From contig NZ_QJJZ01000002.1 in assembly GCF_003201775.1 (NCBI RefSeq), positions 248,001 through 312,000 on the forward strand: a stretch of DNA of 64,000 nt, in the 5' to 3' direction. The notes beneath the pieces were generated by a model. The model was not told the DNA's origin, did no database searches, and worked only from the letters and a program-made list of their open reading frames with translations. Within the stretch, counting starts at the first letter, position 1. Each line of letters begins with the position of its first letter. The translations under genes were made by a program, and so were the position numbers. This DNA comes from Arenibacter sp. ARW7G5Y1 (lineage in GTDB: Bacteria > Bacteroidota > Bacteroidia > Flavobacteriales > Flavobacteriaceae). This document shows, piece after piece, positions 36,216 through 45,033 of the stretch.

Positions 36216-37361
36216 ATGGATAGGAATTTACTTGTAAAATATTTGGAAGGTTTAACCTCCCCAGAAGAAACTGCAAAAGTTGAGGATTGGATTTTATACT
36301 CAGTTGACAACGCACAGGTCTTCAATAGGATTAAAACCAATTTGGCCATAGGTTCGCTGGGGAAGACTCCATCGGAAATGGAAAAAGATGAGACTTTTCA
36401 AAATTTTAAGGCTGTACATCTCAAAGAAGGAAAAGCTATTTCATCTAAATGGACTCCACTTTTACGTTATGCGGCTGTAGTGGTTTTAGCACTGATGACA
36501 ACTTTTTTAATTTATCATGGTCTTGGGCAAAAAGAACAATTAATTGTACCTGATAATGCCATAACCCTAAAACAGGAAGATGGATCTATTAAAGTTATAG
36601 ATGAAATTGGAAATAATAATGTGCAAGATGGTACGGGGAACATTATCGCCAAGCAAATTGGGAAAAGTTTAGTGTATTCAAAAGATGCTGCCAATAGTAA
36701 GTTGGAGTATAGTACTCTTACCGTACCATATGGAAAAACGTTTGAAGTGGCCCTGTCCGATGGAACCTATGTACACCTAAATTCAGGTTCCTCACTTAGA
36801 TATCCGATCCAATTTATAGAGGGGATGAAGAGACAGGTTTTTGTCCAAGGGGAAGCATTTTTTGATGTTGCCAAGGATTCCCTCCATCCTTTTCTGGTAT
36901 CTGCGGCTGAGTTGAATGTGAGGGTCTTGGGCACCACATTCAATGTAAGTGCATATAAGGAAGACGAGGTAACGGAAGTAGTACTTGTTGAAGGTTCAGT
37001 TAGCCTGTTTTCGAACAGCAATGGGGATGACCCTATTAAGAACACTATGATGGAACCTGGTTATAAAGCTTCTTTTGAAAAAATACAGGAAGGGATTAAG
37101 TTAACACCTGTCACGACAGATGTCTATACTTCTTGGAGACAGGGCGAACTTGCTTTTAGGAATATGACCCTTGAAAATATCCTTAAAAAATTGGAAAGAC
37201 ATTACAATATTAACATAATCAATATGAATGGGTCAGTATCTAAAAAACGCTTCAATGCCAATTTTGGCAATGAGCCTATACTATCCAATGTTCTAGAAGA
37301 TTTAAAACGAAATTATGGAATTGATTATAAAATTGAACGTAACATAATAACCATCTATTAA
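36216..37361 (+). CDS. FecR-family anti-sigma factor
   Basis: A 381-residue inner-membrane protein. The cytoplasmic N-terminal part (1-~85) would hold the ECF sigma factor. A single membrane helix lies at about 87-108 (YAAVVVLALMTTFLIYHGL). The periplasmic part carries the FecR domain (TVPYGKTFEVALSDGTYVHL, GEAFFDVAKD, VLGTTFNVSAY, VEGSV) and a C-terminal DUF4974-like domain (LAFRNMTLENILKKLERHYN). It receives the signal from the STN domain of the SusC protein encoded next. Confidence 0.92.
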   Translation: MDRNLLVKYLEGLTSPEETAKVEDWILYSVDNAQVFNRIKTNLAIGSLGKTPSEMEKDETFQNFKAVHLKEGKAISSKWTPLLRYAAVVVLALMTTFLIYHGLGQKEQLIVPDNAITLKQEDGSIKVIDEIGNNNVQDGTGNIIAKQIGKSLVYSKDAANSKLEYSTLTVPYGKTFEVALSDGTYVHLNSGSSLRYPIQFIEGMKRQVFVQGEAFFDVAKDSLHPFLVSAAELNVRVLGTTFNVSAYKEDEVTEVVLVEGSVSLFSNSNGDDPIKNTMMEPGYKASFEKIQEGIKLTPVTTDVYTSWRQGELAFRNMTLENILKKLERHYNINIINMNGSVSKKRFNANFGNEPILSNVLEDLKRNYGIDYKIERNIITIY

Positions 37362-37448
37362 CCAAAAATAACCAAAGCGCCAATGAAATAAAAAATGTCA
37401 CAAACATATAAATCATGATTTTAATAGTTCTCTAATTAAGAACAAAAA

Positions 37449-37480
37449 AAATCGGAAAATGCGTCAACATTTCCCGATTT
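37449..37480 (+). promoter_or_regulatory. Hairpin with CGTCAA loop before susC (copy 1)
   Basis: Arms AAATCGGAAAATG and CATTTCCCGATTT pair over 13 bp with one mismatch, around the loop CGTCAA. It ends 51 nt before the susC ATG. On the minus strand it is followed by an eight-base T run, so it may also terminate antisense transcripts. A similar hairpin precedes the susC at 49621. Confidence 0.45.
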
Positions 37481-37531
37481 CAAAATCGTGATTAAACAAA
37501 GAGTTTATCACTAAAAAAACATAACAAAAGT

Positions 37532-40500
37532 ATGAAAAAATTATATAGGCTAAAACATGGCCCTATTTTACTATTGAAATTAGACTTAAAGATGAAGCTA
37601 AGTGTTCTGTTGTTTATTGCTACGTTTTTTGCCCTCCAGGCAAATACTTCTTACGGGCAGTTGACCAAAATCACTTTGAATTTAAAAAATGTCTCGATAG
37701 AGCAATTGCTTGATGAGATTGAGAAAAATACTGAATTTAGATTTGTTTATAAGATAGAGGATATCGATTTAAATAGGATAGTATCGGTTAAAGCGAAAGA
37801 GGAAAAGATAACCAAAATACTACATGGAGTGTTTTTGCAGGACAATATTGAATTTGACATTAGAGATCGTCTTGTGTATCTGGTAGAACAAAAGTTATCT
37901 CCTATTAAATCAAAAAAAGATGTGGTCCATCTACAAAAACAATATAAGATTTCAGGTATGGTCTCCGATGAAAACGGGCTGCCATTATCTGGAGCCAGCA
38001 TCTTGGAAAAAGGGACAGTAAATGGAACACAGGCCGATTTTGATGGGAATTTTTCAATAGACGTAGAGAATGAAGATGCAATACTGGTTATTTCCTACAT
38101 AGGTTTTGCTACTATAGAGCTGAATACGAATGGGCAGTCCTATTTTAAAATTGCATTAAAAGAAAGTGCTTCAGGTTTGGAAGAGGTAATTGTGGTAGGC
38201 TACGGTACCCAAAGGAAATCGGATATTACGGGGGCCGTATCACAAGTTAAAGGCGCTGATTTTGTCGAAGAAAGGCCAGTTATATCTGTTGGACAGGCAT
38301 TGCAAGGAGTTGTTCCAGGACTTACTGTAAGCAAATCCAATGGAATCCCTGGTGAAGGATATTCTTTTAATATTCGGGGGTACAACTCCATAAACGGTGG
38401 GTCGCCATTGGTATTGGTAGATGGTTCTGAATTGGATCCAAATCTAATACCTCCATCAGACATTGAGAGTGTTACCGTCTTAAAAGATGCTTCTTCAGCT
38501 GCGATTTACGGGGCCAGGGCTGCTTTTGGGGTTATTCTTATCACTACTAAATCCGGGAAAAAAAATACCAAGACTCAATTTACATATACCAATATTCTGT
38601 CTAGTACAAGACCAACCACTTTTCCGGATAAGGTTGACCCTGTAACACAGGTTAAGGTGGGAGGTATTCAATGGGAAAATGCAGGTAGAACCCCTGGCTG
38701 GTATTGGGGCAGAAATGTGGATACTTGGGCGGGGCTTTACGAGTCCCCGGATTATGTCCCAAATTCCATTCCTGTCATAAATGATATAGCATATCCCTTA
38801 GGAGATAATAACAATATGATCGAATATATGGTTGAACCAGGATTGACACTTAATCATAATTTATCTGTTTCCGGTGGATCAAATAATACGACTTATTTTT
38901 TAAGTGCGGGTTTAATGAATCAAAACGGCGTGCTGGTACTGGATAAGGACAGATACAATAGAAAAAACGTTATGACAAAGGTTGATTCCGAAATCAATAA
39001 TTGGCTAAGTATCGGGGCTACCCTGGGTTTTACTAGAGGAATACAGAATATGCCCTATATTCCAAATAATGCCTCATATATGTATAGTGTTTCCTATTTA
39101 AGACCTACATTCTGGCTAACCGGAACAGATGAGGTATCGGGTGCTCCATGGGGCTTTTCACCTGCTATGGTAGATTTGGGTGCAAAAAACACATACGAAA
39201 CGAAAAATACCAATGTTCAATTAAGGGCGTCAGTAAAACCTTTTGAAGGGATGAACATTGAAGCAAATTATACTCATAGGAGTATTAGCCAAAATGATAG
39301 TTACCATGTAAACAAATACGCAATGGCCAATCCTACGGATGGTCCAGGTATCGTTTACTATTACAGGAACGACCCAAATAGCCTTCGGAAAACGGCAGGG
39401 TTCAACAACTATGACAATCTATATTTTACTGGGGAATACCAAAAAAAAATCTTGGACCATAATTTTAAATTAATGGTAGGATATAGTCAAGAAGAAAGCA
39501 GTGAGAACTCTTTCTTTGCCCAGAGACAAGGGTTAATTTCAGATGAGGTACCGGCCTTAAGCTTAGCTATAGGAAATTCTAGCGTAGGAGATGGCACCAC
39601 TGAATGGGCTACACGTTCTGGATTGTATAGGCTTAATTACGATTATAAGGGAAAGTATCTTTTGGAAACCCTTGGGCGATATGATGGTTCGTCTAGATTC
39701 GAAAGGGATAACCGATTTATTTTTTCTCCTTCGGCCTCTGTTGGTTGGGTAGTTTCTAGGGAGTCTTTTATGGAAAGTACCAACACTTGGCTGAATTTCT
39801 TAAAGATAAGGGCCTCATATGGTACCCAGGGTAATCAACAAGTTGGTGCCTATTCCTACATCCCATCCATGAATACAGGTACGGCCAACTGGATTTTGAA
39901 TGGCGAAAGACCCCTCTATACTGGACCGGGCGGGCTTGTAAGTGATTACTATACTTGGGAAAAAGTGAACTCCATCAATTTTGGTATGGACCTAGCTTTC
40001 TTTAAGAATAAACTACAAACAACTCTTGAGGTCTATGAAAGGGAAACCATTGGAATGTTGACAGCAGGGCAAGTACTGCCCGATCTCTTGGGAACGTCAG
40101 TGCCCAATGAGAATTCGGCAGATCTAAAAGTGAAAGGCTGGGAACTTAGTTTGAATTGGGCGGATAGGGTCTCCGATAAGTTTTCATATTCTACCAATGT
40201 AATACTCTACGACGACAAGGCCACCATTACCAGCTATGAAAATCCAACAGGATTTTTGGGAAGCCTTTATGAAGGCAAGGAAGTTGGAGAGATTTGGGGA
40301 TATGAAACCGATAGATTGTTCCAGGAGACAGATTTTGAGAGCGTGGATTCGGAACGCCAATATGTTCCAGGGATACCTACACAGAATTTTATCTTTGGGA
40401 ATAGGATACCCTATCCCGGAGATGTCAAATATAAAGATCTTAACAATGACGGGGTAGTAGATAGAGGTGAATACACTTTGGAAGATCACGGAGACCTTAC

Positions 40501-40984
40501 CATTATTGGAAATTCACGTTCAAGATACCAATATGGTATTAAACTTGGTGCGGCCTATAACAATATAGACTTTTCCATATTCCTGCAAGGTGTAGCTAAA
40601 AAGGATTATTGGACCGGGGGTGCCTTTGGGTTTACCGCAGGTTCCCAATATGAATCTATCCTTTCACATACCCTGGATTATTGGACGCCCGAAAATACGG
40701 ATGCTTTTTATCCAAGGCCTGACGATCGTAGTTATAATAAGCAGACCCAGACCAGGTATTTATTGAATGCAGCCTATATGCGGCTTAAGAATATTAGAAT
40801 TGGTTATTCCTTGCCCAAGGATGTGTTGAGTAAGATAGGGATAGAATCAATAAAAATATATTTTAGCGGCGAAAACCTAATGTTGTTTTCAAAATTGCCA
40901 CAAGGTATGGACCCGGAATTGGGCGCATCACATACCTTTCCACTGGCAAAAGACTTGTCTTTTGGAACAACCATTTCTTTTTAG
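37532..40984 (+). CDS. SusC-family TonB-dependent receptor with STN signalling domain
   Basis: An 1150-residue outer-membrane receptor. After the signal peptide (ending TSYGQ) comes an STN domain at about 50-125 (NVSIEQLLDEIEKNTEFRFV), which contacts FecR and gives signal transduction. Then a carboxypeptidase-like domain (NGLPLSGASILEKGTVNGTQ), the EEVIVVGYG signature and the plug (GQALQGVVPGLTV, PLVLVDG, VLKDASSAAIYGARAAFGV). The barrel ends in GTTISF. It pairs with the SusD that follows; transport is energised by TonB. The ligand is unknown, perhaps a phosphorylated glycan. Confidence 0.95.
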   Translation: MKKLYRLKHGPILLLKLDLKMKLSVLLFIATFFALQANTSYGQLTKITLNLKNVSIEQLLDEIEKNTEFRFVYKIEDIDLNRIVSVKAKEEKITKILHGVFLQDNIEFDIRDRLVYLVEQKLSPIKSKKDVVHLQKQYKISGMVSDENGLPLSGASILEKGTVNGTQADFDGNFSIDVENEDAILVISYIGFATIELNTNGQSYFKIALKESASGLEEVIVVGYGTQRKSDITGAVSQVKGADFVEERPVISVGQALQGVVPGLTVSKSNGIPGEGYSFNIRGYNSINGGSPLVLVDGSELDPNLIPPSDIESVTVLKDASSAAIYGARAAFGVILITTKSGKKNTKTQFTYTNILSSTRPTTFPDKVDPVTQVKVGGIQWENAGRTPGWYWGRNVDTWAGLYESPDYVPNSIPVINDIAYPLGDNNNMIEYMVEPGLTLNHNLSVSGGSNNTTYFLSAGLMNQNGVLVLDKDRYNRKNVMTKVDSEINNWLSIGATLGFTRGIQNMPYIPNNASYMYSVSYLRPTFWLTGTDEVSGAPWGFSPAMVDLGAKNTYETKNTNVQLRASVKPFEGMNIEANYTHRSISQNDSYHVNKYAMANPTDGPGIVYYYRNDPNSLRKTAGFNNYDNLYFTGEYQKKILDHNFKLMVGYSQEESSENSFFAQRQGLISDEVPALSLAIGNSSVGDGTTEWATRSGLYRLNYDYKGKYLLETLGRYDGSSRFERDNRFIFSPSASVGWVVSRESFMESTNTWLNFLKIRASYGTQGNQQVGAYSYIPSMNTGTANWILNGERPLYTGPGGLVSDYYTWEKVNSINFGMDLAFFKNKLQTTLEVYERETIGMLTAGQVLPDLLGTSVPNENSADLKVKGWELSLNWADRVSDKFSYSTNVILYDDKATITSYENPTGFLGSLYEGKEVGEIWGYETDRLFQETDFESVDSERQYVPGIPTQNFIFGNRIPYPGDVKYKDLNNDGVVDRGEYTLEDHGDLTIIGNSRSRYQYGIKLGAAYNNIDFSIFLQGVAKKDYWTGGAFGFTAGSQYESILSHTLDYWTPENTDAFYPRPDDRSYNKQTQTRYLLNAAYMRLKNIRIGYSLPKDVLSKIGIESIKIYFSGENLMLFSKLPQGMDPELGASHTFPLAKDLSFGTTISF

Positions 40985-41009
40985 TAAAGATTATAAAATT
41001 ATAAGAACC

Positions 41010-42779
41010 ATGAAGAATCTATATAAAATAGTACTAATAGGATTCATACTATGTATGGTATCCTGCAACGACGATTTCTTGGAAAAAATCCCACAGGATC
41101 AGATAACCAATGAGAATTACTGGCAAACAGATAGTGATTTTCAAACCTATTCACTGGGACTTTACAACTTTTACGGCTATGGAGTGGGAAATTCTTATGG
41201 TATTGCCGTTAATTCGGATGAAGTAGTTCAGGCAAATCAAGTCCAAAGTAGCCGAATTTTTGACCGAATTACCATACCGAACTCGGGAGGTGGATGGTCA
41301 TGGAGTACTTTGCGGGCCATAAATATAATGATCCGGGAAGCTCAAAATTCTGATTTGGAAACAGAGGTTAAGAATCACTGGGAAGGTGTTGGAAGGTTAC
41401 TTCGAGCCCGTGAATATTTCTCCAAGGTTAAAAATTTTGGCGATGTCCCTTGGATAGATCATGAATTGGGTACTGCGAGTCCTGAACTGTATGAAACCCA
41501 AGATTCCAGAACCATGGTTATGGGACATGTTTTGGAAGATTTGAATTTTGCAGTACAGAACATTAGATCTGAAGCTGGGGACAACCTGATAAATCGCGAT
41601 GTTGCACTTGCCATTAAATCCGAGATATGTCTCTTCGAGGGAACCTTTAGAAAATACCATGATGAGTTAGGCTTAACTGATGCTCCTTTATGGTTTGCAC
41701 AAAGCGTTTCGGCATCTGAAACCCTAATGGAAGAGGGAAACTATTCCCTGTCTCCTGATTTTAGGGATATATACTCGTCCATAAACTTGGGAGATAATCC
41801 CGAAGTCATACTATATAAACATTATGAGCCAGGAGTAATCGTGAACATTCAGGCGAGGATGATGGGTCTTAGGGATTATTTTGGGGCCACAAAGGATGCT
41901 GTGGAAAGTTTTCTATGTTCAGACGGCTTACCCTTCGGTGTAAGTGATTTACATGCGAAAGCCAAGGCAGGTCTTCCAGAATTCGTAATGGAAGAATTTG
42001 AGAATAGGGATCCGCGTATGGGCAAGACCTTAGTCATACCATACGATGAGAATATGGTTCCCCAAAATGAACCGGCCATATTCAATAGCAGTACAGGAAC
42101 AACACCTTCATATTCCCCTGCATTTATAGGAGAGTCAGGGATATCAAATCCAACTGGGTATCCCTTGTACAAGTGGTGGTCTACCGACACACCTGTAGAC
42201 GATGTCAATGGATTTTTGGACGCCCCTCTTTATAGCTTCAATAAAATTTTATTGAACTATGCCGAAGCAAAGGCAGAGTTGGGGGAAGTGGATGATGCTG
42301 TACTGGATAAAAGTATAAATCTGTTAAGGTCTAGGGTGGGGATGCCCAGATTAACGTTAGCTTTCGTCGATAGTTTTGACGACCCAAAAAAGGCTGTTGA
42401 TGCTCCAGAAATATCCAACCTCCTGTGGGAAATAAGACGGGAACGGCAAGTTGAATTAATGTTAGAAGGATCTAGGTTCGATGATATCCTAAGATGGAAA
42501 AAGGCCAGTTATTTTGGAAAACCATTTGTTGGAGCATTTGTAGATCTCAACGACCGGCCGGCTTTCGAATACAATACAGACGGTTCCAATAAGGCAACGA
42601 TTGTTTTGGGTGATAGGAATGGAAATCCCTTGCCTGCTGACGCAAAGGAGGGATATATACTGCCTTATTTGGAAAGACAACCAAATTGGACGGATGATGA
42701 TATAAAACTGTATTACTCACCCATAAATTCGGAGGCACTTACCATTAATCCCAATTTAAAGCAATCCCCTGGTTGGTAA
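41010..42779 (+). CDS. SusD/RagB-family lipoprotein
   Basis: Surface glycan-binding partner of the SusC above. The ATG at 41010 is preferred, giving a lipoprotein signal MKNLYKIVLIGFILCMVSC; an in-frame ATG at 40962 lies inside susC. The SusD fold is seen in NDDFLEKIPQDQITNENYW, GRLLRAREYFSKVKNFGDVP, and a late WEIRRERQVELMLEGSRFDD. About 590 residues, normal size. A GTTAGT-rich stretch and a terminator follow. Confidence 0.94.
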   Translation: MKNLYKIVLIGFILCMVSCNDDFLEKIPQDQITNENYWQTDSDFQTYSLGLYNFYGYGVGNSYGIAVNSDEVVQANQVQSSRIFDRITIPNSGGGWSWSTLRAINIMIREAQNSDLETEVKNHWEGVGRLLRAREYFSKVKNFGDVPWIDHELGTASPELYETQDSRTMVMGHVLEDLNFAVQNIRSEAGDNLINRDVALAIKSEICLFEGTFRKYHDELGLTDAPLWFAQSVSASETLMEEGNYSLSPDFRDIYSSINLGDNPEVILYKHYEPGVIVNIQARMMGLRDYFGATKDAVESFLCSDGLPFGVSDLHAKAKAGLPEFVMEEFENRDPRMGKTLVIPYDENMVPQNEPAIFNSSTGTTPSYSPAFIGESGISNPTGYPLYKWWSTDTPVDDVNGFLDAPLYSFNKILLNYAEAKAELGEVDDAVLDKSINLLRSRVGMPRLTLAFVDSFDDPKKAVDAPEISNLLWEIRRERQVELMLEGSRFDDILRWKKASYFGKPFVGAFVDLNDRPAFEYNTDGSNKATIVLGDRNGNPLPADAKEGYILPYLERQPNWTDDDIKLYYSPINSEALTINPNLKQSPGW

Positions 42780-42813
42780 CATGGGATCTTATTAAAATTT
42801 TACATTAAGTATT

Positions 42814-42840
42814 ATTAGTTAGTTAATGTGAGTTAGTTGT
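42814..42840 (+). promoter_or_regulatory. GTTAGT-rich element in the susD 3' UTR (copy 2)
   Basis: The stretch contains TTAGTTAGTTAATG and GAGTTAGTTG. It sits between the susD stop and the terminator at 42849, as in the other two loci. Confidence 0.4.
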
Positions 42841-42848
42841 TTAGTACG

Positions 42849-42878
42849 GATAGGGCATAGAAATATGCTCTATCTTTT
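42849..42878 (+). terminator. Intrinsic terminator after the second susCD pair
   Basis: An 11-bp stem GATAGGGCATA / TATGCTCTATC (one G-T pair) with a GAAA tetraloop and a TTTT tail. It separates susCD from the phosphoesterase genes. Confidence 0.75.
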
Positions 42879-42900
42879 AATAATAAAAACGATTACTAAA

Positions 42901-43809
42901 ATGAAACATATATTTAAATTACTGTTGTTTATTATTTTTACCTTAAATGTAAAAGCGCAAAATACAATTAAAGTAATTACATATAATGTACTTGAAGGGC
43001 TTGGCAATGAAAAAGATTATGGAAAAGATAGACATAAGCATGGTGTAAAATGGATCACGGAACAAAATGCAGATATAATCGCATTGCAAGAATTATATAG
43101 TAGTGAGGAGAAACTCTCAAACGATGCCAAAAAATGGGGACATAAGTATTATGCCAAGTCTGGTCCTATTGGATTAACATCCAGAGCTCCAATAAAAGTC
43201 AAAAAAATATATTCCAATAAAAATCTAAGAAATTCTGTTTTGCAATGTGAAACTTACGGTATTAATTTTTTTGTTATTCATCTAAGTCCTGCCGATTGGA
43301 AATATCGTTTACAGGAAACCAAAATTATTAAGGGAATTATAGATTCTGTGAAGCAAACAACAGATAAATATGTATTATTGGGGGATTTTAATGCGCATTC
43401 TCCTTTTGATGCAGAGCTTTATAATCAGAATCCTGAGTTAATCAAGAAGTATCAAAAAGGCGATAAAAATAATAAATTAAAAGGTTATCCCGATCGGAAC
43501 CTACTCGGTGACTACCTTGACTACAGTGTAATGTCTTCATTTTATGCCTTCCCTTTAGTAGATGTTACAGAACGTCTTGTGCCATGGTATCAACGTTTTA
43601 CATTTCCAACTCCAATTTTAATAGATGTGTGGCGTACTGCCGGTAATATAGGACGTACTCCAGAGCGAATCGATTATATTTTAACAAGTTTGCCTATGAG
43701 TTTATTGTGCAAAAGTGTGAAGATACATAATGGGGAGGAAAACGATTATATTTCTGATCATTATCCATTAGAAGCGATTTTTGAATTGGATGTTTCGAAA
43801 GGATTATGA
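42901..43809 (+). CDS. Exported endonuclease/exonuclease/phosphatase (EEP) family enzyme, copy 1
   Basis: A 302-residue secreted phosphoesterase. The ATG at 42901 gives a clean signal peptide (MKHIFKLLLFIIFTLNVKAQ); an in-frame ATG at 42865 overlaps the terminator. DNase-I-fold residues are present: Asn in ITYNVLEGL, Glu in IALQELYS, DxN in LLGDFNAHS, and the terminal SDHYPLEA. The family includes sphingomyelinases, inositol-phosphate phosphatases and nucleases, so it cuts phosphate esters or diesters. A paralogue is at 54642, and both are followed by a metallophosphoesterase. The substrate is not known; location in a SusCD locus suggests a glycan or lipid head group. Confidence 0.85.
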   Translation: MKHIFKLLLFIIFTLNVKAQNTIKVITYNVLEGLGNEKDYGKDRHKHGVKWITEQNADIIALQELYSSEEKLSNDAKKWGHKYYAKSGPIGLTSRAPIKVKKIYSNKNLRNSVLQCETYGINFFVIHLSPADWKYRLQETKIIKGIIDSVKQTTDKYVLLGDFNAHSPFDAELYNQNPELIKKYQKGDKNNKLKGYPDRNLLGDYLDYSVMSSFYAFPLVDVTERLVPWYQRFTFPTPILIDVWRTAGNIGRTPERIDYILTSLPMSLLCKSVKIHNGEENDYISDHYPLEAIFELDVSKGL

Positions 43810-43836
43810 TATACCTATTTTTTTTAAAGAAGGGAA

Positions 43837-44742
43837 ATGAAATTACTGCTGATTATAGTCTGTGTCGGCTTGCTGTCGACAACATTATTGGCCTGCCGTT
43901 CAATAATAGTGCCTCCAGGGAAGACACAAAATAAATTCTCCTTTGGAATAATTGCGGATTGCCAATATCATAATGAAGAAGGTTCTGGTGTGCGCAAATA
44001 CGCTAAATCAAAAGAGAAATTGGAGTCGTGCGTAACACATTTTAATTCCCTGGATTTGACCTATATTATACATTTAGGTGATTTTATAGACCGTGATTAT
44101 GAAAGTTTTGATGTGGTAGTCCCTATTTATAATAAATTAAAAATGCCAAAATACCATGTTTTGGGAAATCATGATTTTTCAGTATCCGATGATATGAATG
44201 AAAAGGTACCTAGAAAAATGGGTATGTCCTCGTCCTATTACGATTTTGAAGTGAAAGGTTGGCGATTTATCGTGCTTAACGGAAATGATATAAGTTTCCA
44301 TGCCTATCCCAAATATTCGAAAGAATATAATTTTGCTTCAACTTACTACATACAAAATAAAGTTAGTTCTCCAAAGTGGAATGGAGCCATTGGAGAAGAA
44401 CAGATGGTCTGGTTAAAGAAAAAATTAGAAAAAGCAACCAAGAAAAACGAGAAAGTCATTGTCTATTGTCATTTTCCAGTATATCCAGAAAATATTCACA
44501 ATCTGTGGAATGCTCACGAAGTTATTGCTTTACTTGAAAACTATCCTGTTGTCAAAGGGTATGTTAATGGTCATAATCATAAAGGAAATTACGGCTTTAA
44601 GAATGGTATACACTACTTGACTTTCAAAGGTATGGTGGATACTAAGGAAACAGCATATGGTATTGTAATGATCTTTACTGATTACATAGAGGTATTGGGA
44701 TATGGTAGAGAAGTAAATAGAATACTTAAAATATCTGATTAA
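43837..44742 (+). CDS. Metallophosphoesterase lipoprotein, copy 1
   Basis: A 301-residue calcineurin-like phosphoesterase with a lipoprotein signal (TTLLAC). The di-metal motifs are complete: FGIIADCQY, LGDFIDRDYE, LGNHDF, YCHFPVY and NGHNHKG. It lies 27 bp after the EEP gene and is probably co-transcribed. It resembles ADP-ribose/CDP-alcohol phosphohydrolase-like members; phosphodiester or pyrophosphate cleavage is likely. A tract of 83 bp (44096-44178) is identical to part of the paralogue at 55663. Confidence 0.88.
   Translation: MKLLLIIVCVGLLSTTLLACRSIIVPPGKTQNKFSFGIIADCQYHNEEGSGVRKYAKSKEKLESCVTHFNSLDLTYIIHLGDFIDRDYESFDVVVPIYNKLKMPKYHVLGNHDFSVSDDMNEKVPRKMGMSSSYYDFEVKGWRFIVLNGNDISFHAYPKYSKEYNFASTYYIQNKVSSPKWNGAIGEEQMVWLKKKLEKATKKNEKVIVYCHFPVYPENIHNLWNAHEVIALLENYPVVKGYVNGHNHKGNYGFKNGIHYLTFKGMVDTKETAYGIVMIFTDYIEVLGYGREVNRILKISD
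44096..44178 (+). repeat. 83-bp identical tract shared by the two metallophosphoesterase genes (copy 1)
   Basis: Identical, base for base, to 55925-56007. It encodes YESFDVVVPIYNKLKMPKYH and on to GNHDF, including the central metal-binding motif. The flanking parts of the two genes differ clearly at DNA level, so this looks like a gene-conversion or recombination tract. Confidence 0.8.
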
Positions 44743-45033
44743 ATAATTAAATTAAGTTGCATTAGACTTTTTGCCAACATGTTTTAGGGAAGGCTACAAT
44801 TGTTTGAATAGATAATTATGAAATGGAGTATTGATGGTGAAGCTTTTATTGAAGAGAAAAGATTTTATTCAAGTTGATATCCCATAGCCCTATACTGATA
44901 CAAGAAGTGTATGAAAAATAAATAATTACGAACCCTGGCAACACAGGTAGATTAAAAAGGTATGTACTAAAAAAAGAATTTAGGATAATAATATTAAGGA
45001 TAAATAAGCGAAATATACTTTAAACATAGAAGA